The notes: generated from the letters alone by a model not told the origin. A stretch of 40,977 nt of DNA from Clostridiales bacterium (GCA_012729115.1 JAAYDR010000038.1:1-40977); one strand, 5' to 3'. Shown: positions 9,553 to 18,385, counted from the stretch's first letter. Numbers and translations are program-made.

Positions 9553-10594
9553 GGCCGAGACCAAAAGGCAAGGTCTGTTCTCGCGGCTGTTCAACCCAAA
9601 GTTCGTCATGGTCTACGCCACTTTGGGAATCTTTCTGGTCATCTACCTCTTTGGAGCCTTGATGTACGGCAGCAAAGGATTTACCTCCATCCGCACCTTT
9701 ACGCTCATGTTCATCGACAATGCCTATGTGGGCATCTCCGCTATGGGCATGACCATGGTACTGATTACCGGCGGCATTGACCTGTCCGTGGCTGCCGTGG
9801 CTTCCCTCACCGGCATGTTCATTGCTTACGGCACTTCTGTGCTTGGTCTGGACCCGGTGGCGTGCATGGTCTTTTCCCTGCTTGTTGGCACCGGGCTGGG
9901 GCTCTTGATGGGCGCGACGATTCACTGTCTGAACGTCCCCCCCTTCATCACGACCCTGACGGGGATGTTCCTGGCCCGGGGCGTCTGCTCCCTCATCAGC
10001 CGGGAATCCATCTCCATCTCCCATCCCACCATTGATGCACTGGCAGGCTGGAAAATCTACCTGATGCGCCTTGTGGACGGGGAGTGGGTCAAAATCAAGC
10101 CCGTGGCATATATCAATTTCAACGTGTTGCTCATGATCTTCATGGTAATCGTGGGCATCGTTCTGCTCCAATGGACCCGCTTTGGCCGCAATGTATACGC
10201 CATCGGCGGCAGCGAACAATCCGCCAAACTTATGGGTCTGCCTGTAGGACGAACCAAGATCCTGGTATACGGCTTCAATGGCTTCTGCTCCGCCCTGGCG
10301 GGAATTGCTTACGTGCTATATGTGAAGTCCGGCTGGAACCTGGCTCTCGCAGGCGGGGAACTGGACGTTATCTCCTCGGCGGTTATCGGCGGCGTACTTC
10401 TTACCGGCGGCGTAGGCTACCCCATTGGTACACTCCTAGGTGTAATGTTGAAGTCCACCATTCCCGCACTGATCACATTCAACGGGAACCTCAACTCCTG
10501 GTGGGCCAAAATCGCCACCGGCGTATTGCTTCTGCTTTTCATCGTCATCCAGCGCATCGTGGTGAACTACTCCGCACGTAAAAAGGCGAAATAG
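9545..10594 (+). CDS. yjfF: Galactofuranose-type ABC transporter permease 2 (YjfF family)
   Basis: A 349-residue permease paralogous to its upstream neighbour, with the same superfamily signatures: ISAMGMTMVLITGGIDLSVA and AVIGGVLLTGGVGYPIGTLLG. Strong similarity of gene order to the E. coli ytfQRT-yjfF locus supports the assignment. Translation begins at GTG (9545), with GGGAGG about 8 bases upstream, inside the end of ytfT. The C-terminus ends in a positively charged tail (YSARKKAK). The operon ends at the terminator that follows. Confidence 0.92.
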   Translation: MLKAETKRQGLFSRLFNPKFVMVYATLGIFLVIYLFGALMYGSKGFTSIRTFTLMFIDNAYVGISAMGMTMVLITGGIDLSVAAVASLTGMFIAYGTSVLGLDPVACMVFSLLVGTGLGLLMGATIHCLNVPPFITTLTGMFLARGVCSLISRESISISHPTIDALAGWKIYLMRLVDGEWVKIKPVAYINFNVLLMIFMVIVGIVLLQWTRFGRNVYAIGGSEQSAKLMGLPVGRTKILVYGFNGFCSALAGIAYVLYVKSGWNLALAGGELDVISSAVIGGVLLTGGVGYPIGTLLGVMLKSTIPALITFNGNLNSWWAKIATGVLLLLFIVIQRIVVNYSARKKAK

Positions 10595-10610
10595 AAACGC
10601 AAGACAGGCA

Positions 10611-10649
10611 GCAAAAGGACCGGAGTAAAATGGCTCCGGTCCTTTTTGC
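10611..10649. terminator. Bidirectional terminator between ytf operon and AraC-type regulator
   Basis: A stem of at least 13 perfect pairs (AAAAGGACCGGAG with CTCCGGTCCTTTT) and an 8-base loop. A T run follows on both strands because the stem is flanked by A and T tracts. It sits between two convergent units, so it can serve both. Confidence 0.9.
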
Positions 10650-10655
10650 CCCTGC

Positions 10656-12230
10656 TCACTTTTTACAGGAATTCCGATACTCCCTGGGATTCATGCCCAC
10701 AGACCTTTTAAAGAGGTAGCTAAAGTAGTGGGGATCATTGTAGCCGATGGCGGCAGCCACTTCGCTGGAACGCTTGTCCGTACTTTTCAGGAGCTCCTTC
10801 GCCTTTTTCATACGCAGCTGAGTCAGGTATTCGATAAAGGTGCTGCCAACCTCCTGGGAGAAGACAGTGCAAAAATGGTTGTTGGACAGGGCTACATGCC
10901 TGGCCACGTCGCTTAGGGTAATATCGGGGTTGGCATAGTGCTGGTCGATATAGGCGCAGGCACTGCGGATCACAGAGCCGTAACGGGACATGGTTTGGCT
11001 GTCCCGAAATTGAATGGCCTTAAGCAGGATCTGCCGGGCGGAATCCACCATGTCCTGCTGATCCACGAACGTGCGCAGAGGCCCGCTTTGCTGCTGCACA
11101 GCCTCGGGGGCGATCTCCGCCGGGTCTCCACCGCTTTCCCGAATGACTCGCATGGCAGCCAACAGGATATCCACATACAAATAGTTAGCCATAATGACCG
11201 ACTGGCGGGCAACGGTGCCAATGGAATCAAAGTGAGCTTTTAATATCTCCTCCGCCTCCTGGCTGCTGGCATAGCGAAGCTTTTCAAACAGAGGTACCAC
11301 ATCCAAACCAATCAACTTGGCTCCAACCTGCATTCCCCGGTCCACCGTATCCATAATGCGCGTCTGGGTGGCATTGGGAGCCATGGCTTTGAGTACCTCC
11401 TGCGCCGAGACATAGGAGCCTGCAACGCCCTCCAACTCCCGGGTGGGTGCGCCGATGGCCACGCGGAGTTTGATGCCTGCGGAACGTTCCACCTCATATT
11501 TTACTGCCTGGGCAAATGCAAAGGCCCTTTCCTCCAGATCCTCATCGCTATCACCCATGACCATGGCAGCGATATGCCCGCCCGCTTCACATAACAGAAC
11601 CCGTCCATCCAGACCACTGGAGAGACGCTGCACATGAGCCCGCACCAAAAGCATATCGTCCTTCTCACCTGCCGCGATCAGCATCACCCGAAACCAATAG
11701 GAGCTCAGAGGGATGTCCAGACTTTTGGCTTGTGCCAGAACGCTCTGGGCAGGAGCACCCAGGAGCAGCTCCAGCAGCCATTTTTCCTGCATAAGCCTGG
11801 TGGATGACACAAGCTGCCTCTTGAGCTCCTCATAATCCGCCTGCTGCCGGCGCTCCTCATCAATGCTCTGACTGATCCGCTCCAGCACCTGTCCCAGGTC
11901 ATAAGCACTGACCGGCTTTAGCAAATACTCCCTCACGCCCAGGGAGATGGCCTCTTTTGCATAGGAAAAATCGTCATATCCGGACAGAATCACCACATGC
12001 ACCCACGGCATGGTCTGGGTGATCTTTCTGCACAGGACCAGGCCGTCCATAAAGGGCATCTTGATATCAGTAATCAGAATATCAGGTTTGATGTCCTGAA
12101 GCATCGACAGAGCAATTTCACCGTCGGGTGCCTCACCCACAAGCTGATATCCGTTTTCCTCCCAAGGAAAGCAGTTGCGAATCCCTTCCCGGATTACGAT
12201 CTCGTCGTCCACCACAAAGACTTTAAGCAT
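10656..12230 (-). CDS. AraC-type response regulator (YesN-like)
   Basis: A 524-residue two-component regulator. Residues 1-120 form a receiver domain with the acidic pair DDE near residue 8-10 and the phosphoacceptor Asp55 in LITDIKMPFMDG. A long middle region follows. The last 100 residues are an AraC double helix-turn-helix (ITLSDVARHVALSNNHFCTVF and AAAIGYNDPHYFSYLFKRSVG). The ATG at 12230 lies inside the 3' end of the kinase gene (8-base overlap), and the longer open frame upstream is antisense-type extension. It is the output of the sensory set with the adjacent kinase and binding protein, probably activating the convergent galactofuranose importer. Confidence 0.94.
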   Translation of the reverse strand: MLKVFVVDDEIVIREGIRNCFPWEENGYQLVGEAPDGEIALSMLQDIKPDILITDIKMPFMDGLVLCRKITQTMPWVHVVILSGYDDFSYAKEAISLGVREYLLKPVSAYDLGQVLERISQSIDEERRQQADYEELKRQLVSSTRLMQEKWLLELLLGAPAQSVLAQAKSLDIPLSSYWFRVMLIAAGEKDDMLLVRAHVQRLSSGLDGRVLLCEAGGHIAAMVMGDSDEDLEERAFAFAQAVKYEVERSAGIKLRVAIGAPTRELEGVAGSYVSAQEVLKAMAPNATQTRIMDTVDRGMQVGAKLIGLDVVPLFEKLRYASSQEAEEILKAHFDSIGTVARQSVIMANYLYVDILLAAMRVIRESGGDPAEIAPEAVQQQSGPLRTFVDQQDMVDSARQILLKAIQFRDSQTMSRYGSVIRSACAYIDQHYANPDITLSDVARHVALSNNHFCTVFSQEVGSTFIEYLTQLRMKKAKELLKSTDKRSSEVAAAIGYNDPHYFSYLFKRSVGMNPREYRNSCKK

Positions 12231-13677
12231 CCTGATCCCCCCGGTTCGCAAGGATGGGCACGTTAAATTCAATGGTGGTACCCTCCCCTTGCACGCTGGT
12301 AACCTTCAATCCTTCCGGCTGGTTATAGTAAAGCCTGATGCGTTTATCCACGCTGTACAGGCCATAACCGGTCTCTCCCTCAGGCGCATCACCGGTTGAG
12401 AAAGCCTGCCGGACCTGTTCCAAGCGCTGGGCTGACATGCCCGCTCCGTTGTCGTGAACCCGTACCGACAGCCTGTCCCCCTGCCGTTCCACAACAATGG
12501 ACAGCCGCCCACCTCCCCGCCGGTTCTTGATACCGTGATAAATGGCATTTTCCACCAGCGGCTGGATGACCAGTTTCAAGATATACAGGCCATAGAGGGA
12601 CTCATCCACCTGCATGTCATAATCCAGAATATCCCGGTAGCGGACCTTTTGGATGGTCAGGTATCCTTGGAGGTGCTCCACCTCCTGGCCCAGGGTGATC
12701 CAATCCTGCCCGCCTGAAAGGGAGATCCGGAAAAAATTGGATAGGGCCCGGGTAACATTGATGACCTCACTGGCCTTGCGGGACTCCGCCAGCCAAATGA
12801 TGGCATCCAGGGTATTGTAGAGAAAGTGTGGGGCTATCTGAGCCTGCAAGGTTCGCATTTCGCTCTTTTTTAGGTTGTCCTGCTCGCGCTTGTTCTCCTG
12901 GATCAGCTCCGCCAGCTTTCCGGCCATGGTGTTCAGGCTCAGGGTTAAATCCGAAAGCTCCGATACCTCCGGCTCCGGTGCACGAACATCCAGATGTCCT
13001 CCGGCAATCATCCCGGCGAAGTGTTTCAGCTGCAGGATGGGGCCGCCGATGGCCTGGCCCAGAGATCGTTGAGCGATGGTGGCAAACACCAGCGTGCCCA
13101 GCAGCAGGCTCACTTCCATCAGCAATGTGGCTTGAACGACCCTTTGCAGCTGGTTACTGGTAGCCATGGAAGCGTCGATCTCGGCAGTGATGGCATCCCC
13201 AAGCATCTCCACCACCAGGGAACCTACATTGCGGATCTCCGCCAATGTCTGTTCGTCTTCTTCCACGGTGGAGCCGCTCTCCATTTGTTCTCCAAGGTTT
13301 TCGATATAACGGGTCAATGTGTTCATGGTATTGCGCGCTACGGTCATCTTGATCCGGCTGGCAGAATCATCCTGGATCAGGAGATCCATCTCACGGGATA
13401 CTGCGTTCAGTGTCTGAAACTGCTTGCCTTGGGCAAAGGTTTCCCGTCCCGCCACGATGGACCACATCTCCCCCAACAGTTCATCACTGATGACAGGGGA
13501 CAGGGAGGAGATCCGATCCATCCGTGTGATTACGTCATGATACCGGGTAGCATACGTTGTCATCATGGTAATGGAGGCCAATGCCGGAATGATCATCAGA
13601 AGCATCACCACCACCATGGACAGGGAGATGCGGCCGCGCAGTGATTTTCCAAGGCGGGAAAAAAAACGATGCTGCAT
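12223..13677 (-). CDS. Sensor histidine kinase (YesM/LytS type)
   Basis: A 484-residue membrane kinase. It has an N-terminal membrane segment (about residues 18-42), an extracytoplasmic region of about 150 residues, a second membrane segment near 180-205, then a HAMP region (GPILQLKHFAGMIAGGHLDV). The phosphorylated-His motif is QIAPHFLYNTLDAIIWLAE, and the ATPase domain has LVIQPLVENAIYHGIK and DNGAGM. The ATG at 13677 has GAGGGG 10 bases upstream and begins 3 bases after the binding-protein stop. Kinases of this class pair with AraC-type regulators and commonly respond to carbohydrates; here the encoded binding protein is the likely ligand sensor. Confidence 0.94.
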   Translation of the reverse strand: MQHRFFSRLGKSLRGRISLSMVVVMLLMIIPALASITMMTTYATRYHDVITRMDRISSLSPVISDELLGEMWSIVAGRETFAQGKQFQTLNAVSREMDLLIQDDSASRIKMTVARNTMNTLTRYIENLGEQMESGSTVEEDEQTLAEIRNVGSLVVEMLGDAITAEIDASMATSNQLQRVVQATLLMEVSLLLGTLVFATIAQRSLGQAIGGPILQLKHFAGMIAGGHLDVRAPEPEVSELSDLTLSLNTMAGKLAELIQENKREQDNLKKSEMRTLQAQIAPHFLYNTLDAIIWLAESRKASEVINVTRALSNFFRISLSGGQDWITLGQEVEHLQGYLTIQKVRYRDILDYDMQVDESLYGLYILKLVIQPLVENAIYHGIKNRRGGGRLSIVVERQGDRLSVRVHDNGAGMSAQRLEQVRQAFSTGDAPEGETGYGLYSVDKRIRLYYNQPEGLKVTSVQGEGTTIEFNVPILANRGDQDA

Positions 13678-13680
13678 ATC

Positions 13681-14691
13681 TCAATAACCCCTCGGCGGGA
13701 TGCTCTGGAGATCCTCGTCAAACTCCGAAAACACCGTTTCCTGGGAATAGGTGTAACGTTCCACCGTCTCACCGGCAGCCAGCTTTTTGGCCAGATTCAT
13801 AATAATGCTGCCAATCTTTGGGGTACACTCCACCACACAGTTGATCTTTCCTTGTTTTAACAGATCAATGGCCCCCTGCTCCCCATCCACGGTAATGATG
13901 ACAATGTCTTTACCAGGTTCCATACCATAAGCCTGAATAGCCTCAATCGCTCCCAGTGTCATGGCATCGTTGTGAGAGAACAGCACGTCGATGTGAAGGC
14001 CCTGCTCCTTGAGGATGCTGGTCATACATTCCTTACCCTTGGACCGTAAAAAGTCGCCGGACATGGATTCCACGATTTCAAAGCGCGGGTCATCCTGGAT
14101 GACCTCCCGAAAGCCGATGGCTCGCTGCCGCATGGGTGTGGAGTCAATTGTGCCGGTAATCTCTACAATACGCAGATGGTCTCTTCCCAACTGATCGGCC
14201 TTTTTCACCAAAAACTCTCCGGCACGGCGGCCTTCTTCATAAAAATCCGATCCCACGAAGCCAACAATCAATTCGGTATCTTCCTCGGCGATGAACCTGT
14301 CCGTACATAGCACGGGGATGCCCGCCTCTCTGGCTTCCGTGAGCACGTTTCGCCAGTTGTCCTCCACGATGGGGGCAAAGGCGATCACATCCACCTGATA
14401 GGCAATAAAGGAGCGAATAGCCTTAATCTGGTTTTCCTGTTTCTGCTCGGCATTTTCAAACATCAACTGAACGCCGGCCTGCTCTGCCGCAGCGATCACA
14501 TCCCGGGAGTTGCCGATGCGCCAACCACTTTCGCTGCCCAACTGGGAGAAGCCCAGGATAACAGGGTCCTGACCCGGCTGCTCAGCCTTCTTTGTAAAAC
14601 CGGACACTGCGACCACTGCTGCCGACACGGCCAACACCAAGGACAGGCCCCCCAGCACCCAGCCCACGATTGCTGGCAATCTTCTTTTCAT
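13681..14691 (-). CDS. Membrane-anchored YtfQ-like sugar-binding protein of a sensory module
   Basis: A 336-residue periplasmic-binding-protein-fold protein closely resembling YtfQ: it contains LGFSQLGSESGWRIGNSRD and AEQKQENQIKAIRSFIAY, plus LFSHNDAMTLGAIEAI. The N-terminus (LPAIVGWVLGGLSLVLAVSAA) is a hydrophobic helix without a lipobox Cys or an obvious cleavage site, so it may stay as a membrane anchor. The ATG at 14691 has GGAGG 8 bases upstream; a GTG at 14706 is less likely. It is first in an operon with the kinase and regulator, so it probably binds the same sugar as the convergent importer and presents it to the kinase rather than transporting it. Confidence 0.88.
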   Translation of the reverse strand: MKRRLPAIVGWVLGGLSLVLAVSAAVVAVSGFTKKAEQPGQDPVILGFSQLGSESGWRIGNSRDVIAAAEQAGVQLMFENAEQKQENQIKAIRSFIAYQVDVIAFAPIVEDNWRNVLTEAREAGIPVLCTDRFIAEEDTELIVGFVGSDFYEEGRRAGEFLVKKADQLGRDHLRIVEITGTIDSTPMRQRAIGFREVIQDDPRFEIVESMSGDFLRSKGKECMTSILKEQGLHIDVLFSHNDAMTLGAIEAIQAYGMEPGKDIVIITVDGEQGAIDLLKQGKINCVVECTPKIGSIIMNLAKKLAAGETVERYTYSQETVFSEFDEDLQSIPPRGY

Positions 14692-14762
14692 GCTTGCCGC
14701 CTCCACCGCATGAATAACCTTGTATGGATAGCCTTTTTATTTATAAAGTATCGCATAATCCG

Positions 14763-14792
14763 ACAAGAAAAGCAACCCGGGGCAGTGCCCCG
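14763..14792 (-). terminator. Terminator of the feo operon
   Basis: On the minus strand a GC-only stem (CGGGGC with GCCCCG, 14778-14792) with a 3-base loop is followed by a T-rich tract (TTGCTTTTCTTGTC). It is about 95 bases past the last gene of the feo unit. The segment 14707-14884 contains nothing else that I can support. Confidence 0.75.
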
Positions 14793-14884
14793 AGCTGTAT
14801 ATTATTGAAAGCTGAACCGGTTTTTTGCCATATGAGATGGCCACCGGACGATTGGTTCACCGCGGCTGGGGCGGTTGTTACTGA

Positions 14885-15055
14885 CTATGCGCCGGGTTGC
14901 CCGCAATGGCAGCTTCCGGCTTTGTTACAGCCATCACAGCTCACGCATTGGCCTCTGCGGGCCCTTCTCATCATGTTACGCACGATCAGCGCTACCACAG
15001 CCAGCACTGCAAATCCCACCCCAATGGTTCCCAGATTCTCCATGATACCATTCAT
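14885..15055 (-). CDS. FeoB-associated Cys-rich membrane protein
   Basis: A 56-residue protein: one membrane helix (GFAVLAVVALIVRNMM, about residues 14-29), a basic stretch, then a Cys-rich tail with CVSCDGCNKAGSCHC. This arrangement matches the small proteins encoded next to feoB in many Firmicutes, thought to help FeoB-mediated iron transport, possibly by binding iron. The ATG overlaps the feoB stop (ATGA), showing tight coupling. It was identified by context and composition because it is too short for similarity to be decisive by eye. Confidence 0.9.
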   Translation of the reverse strand: MNGIMENLGTIGVGFAVLAVVALIVRNMMRRARRGQCVSCDGCNKAGSCHCGQPGA

Positions 15056-17256
15056 TTCACGATTACCTCCTTCCTCAAGGAATGCAAAATGCCTTTCTTT
15101 CCTGCGTGCCCCAGAGCAGGCGCAGCGGGCTTGCGTAACAGCAGATAAAGCAACCCACCAAAAGCCAGGACAGCCATCCCTGTGCCAAAGCCAAACCCGC
15201 TTCCGCTTAACAGCGCCCCAAACTGGTAGATGCATAGGGACACCGCGTAGGCAAAGCCGCACTGGTACACAACCGCAAACCAGAACCATCTGGCGCTGTT
15301 CATCTCCCGTTTGATCGCGCCCATGGCAGCGAAGCAGGGTGCGCACAGCAGGTTAAACACCAGGAAGGAATAGCCGGAGACCGAGGTAAAGGCCATGGCC
15401 AGCTGCTGCCAAATCTCTGCACCATCTTCGGCAATCTCCGCGAATCCATAGAGAATGCCAAAGGTTCCCACCACATTTTCCTTTGCAATCAAACCTGTAA
15501 TGGCGGCCACAGCCGCCCGCCAGTTTCCCCAGCCCAGTGGCGCAAAAATCCACGCTACAGCACTGCCGAGCTTGGCCAAAATGCTGTCAGGCATCTCCAC
15601 CATGCCAAAGGAACCGTCCGCCCAGCCAAAACTGGAGGTGAACCAAACAAAAAGGGTGGACAGCAAGATCACCGTTCCGGCCTTCTTGATAAAGGACCAG
15701 CCCCGTTCCCACATGCTGCGAAGAACGCTGCCCATTGTTGGCCAGTGATAGGCGGGAAGCTCCATGACGAAGGGAGCCACTTCCCCTGCAAACAACCTGG
15801 TTTTTTTCAGGAGAATCCCCGAGGCCAGGATCGCTGCAACGCCCACAAAGTACGCGCTGGGGGCCACCCATCCCGCACCGCCAAAGAGCGCTCCCGCTAT
15901 CAGCGCGATGATGGGCAGTTTTGCGCTGCAGGGGATAAAGGTGGTGGTGATAATGGACATCTTCCGGTCCCGGTCGTTTTCAATGGTACGGGAAGCCATG
16001 ATTCCCGGCACACCACACCCTGTGCCAATCAGCATGGGAATGAAGCTCTTGCCGGAGAGGCCAAAGCGGCGAAAGACACGGTCCATGATGAAGGCCACTC
16101 GGGCCATGTACCCGCAACCTTCCAAAAATGCCAGGAAAGCGAAGAGGATCAGCATCTGGGGAACAAAGCCCAACACCGCACCTACACCGGCTACGATGCC
16201 ATCCAGGATCAGGCTCTGGAGCCAGTCCGCACAACGGATGGCGTCCAGGAAATTGCCCAGCAGCACGGGAACGCCCGGTACCCAAATGCCGAATAAATCC
16301 CAACCCTCTCCAAAGACTCCGTCATTGGCCCAGTCTGTGGCCAAGGTGCCTATGGTTGTCACCGAGATGTAGTACACGATAAACATGACCAACGCAAAAA
16401 TGGGCAGAGCGAGAAAGCGATTGGTAACCACTCGGTCGATCTGGTCGGAGATGCTTTGTTTTCTCGTGCTTCGCCCCTTGCGGCAATCTTTGATGATGGA
16501 ATCAATATAACCATAACGCTGAGCGGTGATGATGCTTTCGCTGTCGTCGTCCAATTCCAGCTCGCAGCGCTTGATGTCCTCCTCGATGTGGCTGACAAAC
16601 TGGGGAGAAAGATTCAGCTTGTCGATGATCTTCGCGTCCCTCTCAAAGAGTTTGATGGCGTACCAAAGCTGTTGCTCCTCAGGCAGATTGTGGAGGGCAG
16701 ACTCTTCAATATGGACCAGGGAGTGTTCCACTACGCCAAAAAAACGGTGCTTTGGTGCGGTTTTTGTTCCCTGTGCGGCATCAAGGGCAGCCTGGGCTGC
16801 CTCCATCACGCCGGTTCCCTTCAGCGCGGAAATTTGCAGCACTTGGCAGCCCAAAGCTTTAGAAAGGTTCTGGACATTGATTTTATCTCCACTCCTCTCC
16901 AGCACATCCACCATGTTTACGGCCACCACGACCGGAATCCCAAGCTCCGTCAGCTGCGTGGTCAGATAGAGATTTCGCTCCAGATTGGTACCGTCCACGA
17001 TGTTGAGGATTGCATCCGGGCGCTCGTCAATGAGGTAGTTCCGGGTCACAACCTCCTCAAGGGTGTAGGGTGACAGGGAGTAAATGCCGGGCAGATCCGT
17101 TACAACCACATCCCTATGGCCCATGAGCCGCCCTTCCTTCTTCTCCACCGTCACACCGGGCCAGTTTCCCACAAACTGGTTGGAGCCGGTCAGCGCGTTG
17201 AACAACGTTGTTTTTCCGCTGTTGGGATTTCCTGCCAGCGCAATTTTAATGGACAT
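15052..17256 (-). CDS. feoB: Ferrous iron transporter FeoB
   Basis: A 734-residue Fe(II) transporter in the cytoplasmic membrane. The N-terminal GTPase domain has G1 GNPNSGKTTLFNALTG, G3 DLPGIYSLSPYTLEE and G4 NMVD. The membrane part carries two Gate-like regions (LIGTGCGVPGIMASRTIEND with TTTFIPCSAKLPI, and FSLVFNLLCAPCFAAMGAIK-like sequence near the C-terminus) with the conserved Cys residues. The ATG at 17256 follows GGGGAGG at 6 bases. A TTG upstream is disregarded. A DtxR-like palindrome lies in the leader between feoA and feoB, which may allow separate control. Confidence 0.97.
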   Translation of the reverse strand: MSIKIALAGNPNSGKTTLFNALTGSNQFVGNWPGVTVEKKEGRLMGHRDVVVTDLPGIYSLSPYTLEEVVTRNYLIDERPDAILNIVDGTNLERNLYLTTQLTELGIPVVVAVNMVDVLERSGDKINVQNLSKALGCQVLQISALKGTGVMEAAQAALDAAQGTKTAPKHRFFGVVEHSLVHIEESALHNLPEEQQLWYAIKLFERDAKIIDKLNLSPQFVSHIEEDIKRCELELDDDSESIITAQRYGYIDSIIKDCRKGRSTRKQSISDQIDRVVTNRFLALPIFALVMFIVYYISVTTIGTLATDWANDGVFGEGWDLFGIWVPGVPVLLGNFLDAIRCADWLQSLILDGIVAGVGAVLGFVPQMLILFAFLAFLEGCGYMARVAFIMDRVFRRFGLSGKSFIPMLIGTGCGVPGIMASRTIENDRDRKMSIITTTFIPCSAKLPIIALIAGALFGGAGWVAPSAYFVGVAAILASGILLKKTRLFAGEVAPFVMELPAYHWPTMGSVLRSMWERGWSFIKKAGTVILLSTLFVWFTSSFGWADGSFGMVEMPDSILAKLGSAVAWIFAPLGWGNWRAAVAAITGLIAKENVVGTFGILYGFAEIAEDGAEIWQQLAMAFTSVSGYSFLVFNLLCAPCFAAMGAIKREMNSARWFWFAVVYQCGFAYAVSLCIYQFGALLSGSGFGFGTGMAVLAFGGLLYLLLRKPAAPALGHAGKKGILHSLRKEVIVK

Positions 17257-17274
17257 GTTCTTCCTCCCCAATAA

Positions 17275-17288
17275 TTAGCCAATGCTAA
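17275..17288. promoter_or_regulatory. DtxR-type operator before feoB
   Basis: TTAGC-N4-GCTAA palindrome 19 bases upstream of the feoB ATG. It shares the core TTAG-N6-CTAA with two sites ahead of the first feoA. I saw no clear promoter in the 74-base gap, so it may act as a roadblock or mark a weak internal promoter. Confidence 0.65.
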
Positions 17289-17330
17289 CTACTCTCCAAA
17301 ATCAAATCGGCTTTACATGTTTACAGCCGC

Positions 17331-17552
17331 CTATTCCACCTGGATGGTTTCCGCATCAGCCTTACGCAGGCTCAGCTCATAACCGCGCAGAGTCAGTTCC
17401 ATGGGATCCCCCAAAGGGGCCATTTTGCGCACGAAAATCTCCACGCCTTTGACAATACCCATATCCATAATCCTGCGCTTGACCGGACCTTCGCCGCCAA
17501 GCTTTACCACCCTGACCGTTTCGCCTATTCTGGCATCGCGAAGCGTTCTCAT
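17331..17552 (-). CDS. feoA: Ferrous iron transport protein A (copy 2)
   Basis: A 73-residue SH3-like FeoA protein with VKLGGEGPVKRRIMDMGIVKG, PLGDPMELTLRGYELSLRKADAETI seen in parts, and the usual length. FeoA proteins are small cytoplasmic partners of FeoB that tune its GTPase. It lies between the other feoA copy and feoB, 16 bases after the former. A tandem feoA-feoA-feoB arrangement is common in Clostridia. Confidence 0.93.
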   Translation of the reverse strand: MRTLRDARIGETVRVVKLGGEGPVKRRIMDMGIVKGVEIFVRKMAPLGDPMELTLRGYELSLRKADAETIQVE

Positions 17553-17568
17553 ATGCCACCTCCCACCT

Positions 17569-17778
17569 TCATATCATAATGCGGTTTGCCATGGTCTTGT
17601 CCAGTGCGATTCTGGAGCCCTTGATGCTGAGAATCATATTCCCCGCCAGCTGTGACACCACAGTTACCGACTCTCCGGTCACAAATCCCAGATTTTCCAG
17701 ATGTCTCCTCACTTCATCCTTGCCTGTGATCTTCCGGATGCGATTGGCGACTCCGACTGCTGCCATGGAAAGAGGCAT
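17569..17778 (-). CDS. feoA: FeoA-family protein (copy 1)
   Basis: A 69-residue FeoA-domain protein (HLENLGFVTGESVTVVSQLAG, then ILSIKGSRIALDKTMANRIM), more divergent than its neighbour. It is the first gene of the feo unit, with the promoter 78 bases upstream and two DtxR-type palindromes in between. Function is assigned by family and context. The N-terminal MPLSMAAVGVANRIRKITG suits the family, whose members often begin with a short extension. Confidence 0.9.
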   Translation of the reverse strand: MPLSMAAVGVANRIRKITGKDEVRRHLENLGFVTGESVTVVSQLAGNMILSIKGSRIALDKTMANRIMI

Positions 17779-17795
17779 CTTTCTTCTCCCTCATC

Positions 17796-17815
17796 AAGTT
17801 AGTCTAAGCTAACTT
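17796..17815. promoter_or_regulatory. DtxR-type operator in the feo leader
   Basis: A perfect palindrome with 7-base arms (AAGTTAG and CTAACTT) around 6 bases, 18 bases before the first feoA ATG. It shares the TTAG-N6-CTAA core with the sites at 17275 and 17840. Confidence 0.75.
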
Positions 17816-17839
17816 CTCGCCCGAAAAAAGGTGCTTTGA

Positions 17840-17855
17840 GTTAGCCACCGCTAAC
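17840..17855. promoter_or_regulatory. DtxR-type operator abutting the feo -10 box
   Basis: GTTAGC-N4-GCTAAC, a perfect palindrome directly downstream of the -10 hexamer of the feo promoter, covering the likely transcription start. This position would block initiation when occupied. The sequence resembles DtxR/IdeR/MntR boxes. Confidence 0.82.
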
Positions 17856-17884
17856 ATTGTATTGTGAAGACAATCAGATGTCAA
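17856..17884 (-). promoter_or_regulatory. Promoter of the feo operon
   Basis: Minus-strand TTGACA (17884-17879), 17-base spacer, TACAAT (17861-17856). It is nearly consensus and is followed at once by an operator palindrome. Confidence 0.85.
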
Positions 17885-17975
17885 TACCTTGTCACAAGAA
17901 AATATGTGAAGGCTTTGCCCGCGGACCTATCATTGGCTGTCTCCCATGCGGTCCAGGGGAATAGGTACACTCCCT

Positions 17976-18344
17976 TTACATCTTGCTTAAAAATGCCGTC
18001 TTCAGCGCATCGAAGGCTTCATCGCTTAAGGCATGTTCCAGCAGGCATGCCTGTTCCGATGCTGCCTGAGGAGCCAAACCGGCCTTCTTTAGCAAGTCGG
18101 TAAAGAACCTGTGCTTTTCATACACCTTTTCGGCCAAGACCCGGCCTTCCCGGGTCAGCTGAATGTGCTTGCCTTCCACAAATTCAATCAAACCCTCCTG
18201 CACCAGCAGGCCCATGGCTTTGCTGACGCTGGGTTTGGAAAAATTCATATGTTCAGCCACATCCACGGAGCGAACGCTTCCGCGCTTCTGTTCCACCAGA
18301 AGGATGGCTTCCAAATAATCCTCCTGGGAACGGCCATCCTTCAT
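17976..18344 (-). CDS. DtxR/MntR-family metal-dependent repressor
   Basis: A 122-residue winged-helix regulator: SQEDYLEAILLVEQKRGSV at the N-terminus, recognition helix in NFSKPSVSKAMGLLVQEGLI, wing with LTREGRVLAEKVYEKH and the metal-binding/dimerisation segment ending with ASEQACLLEHALSDEAFDAL. The length is shorter than DtxR, lacking the SH3-like domain, as in MntR-type members. It lies just upstream of the feo operon and its likely operators, and probably represses feo when Fe(II) is plentiful. The ATG at 18344 has AAGGGG about 10 bases upstream; a GTG at 18353 is an alternative start. Manganese as effector is also possible. Confidence 0.92.
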   Translation of the reverse strand: MKDGRSQEDYLEAILLVEQKRGSVRSVDVAEHMNFSKPSVSKAMGLLVQEGLIEFVEGKHIQLTREGRVLAEKVYEKHRFFTDLLKKAGLAPQAASEQACLLEHALSDEAFDALKTAFLSKM

Positions 18345-18385
18345 CGGCGCCACGCCCCTTCCGCTTTTTTTGCATTACTTCTTTA

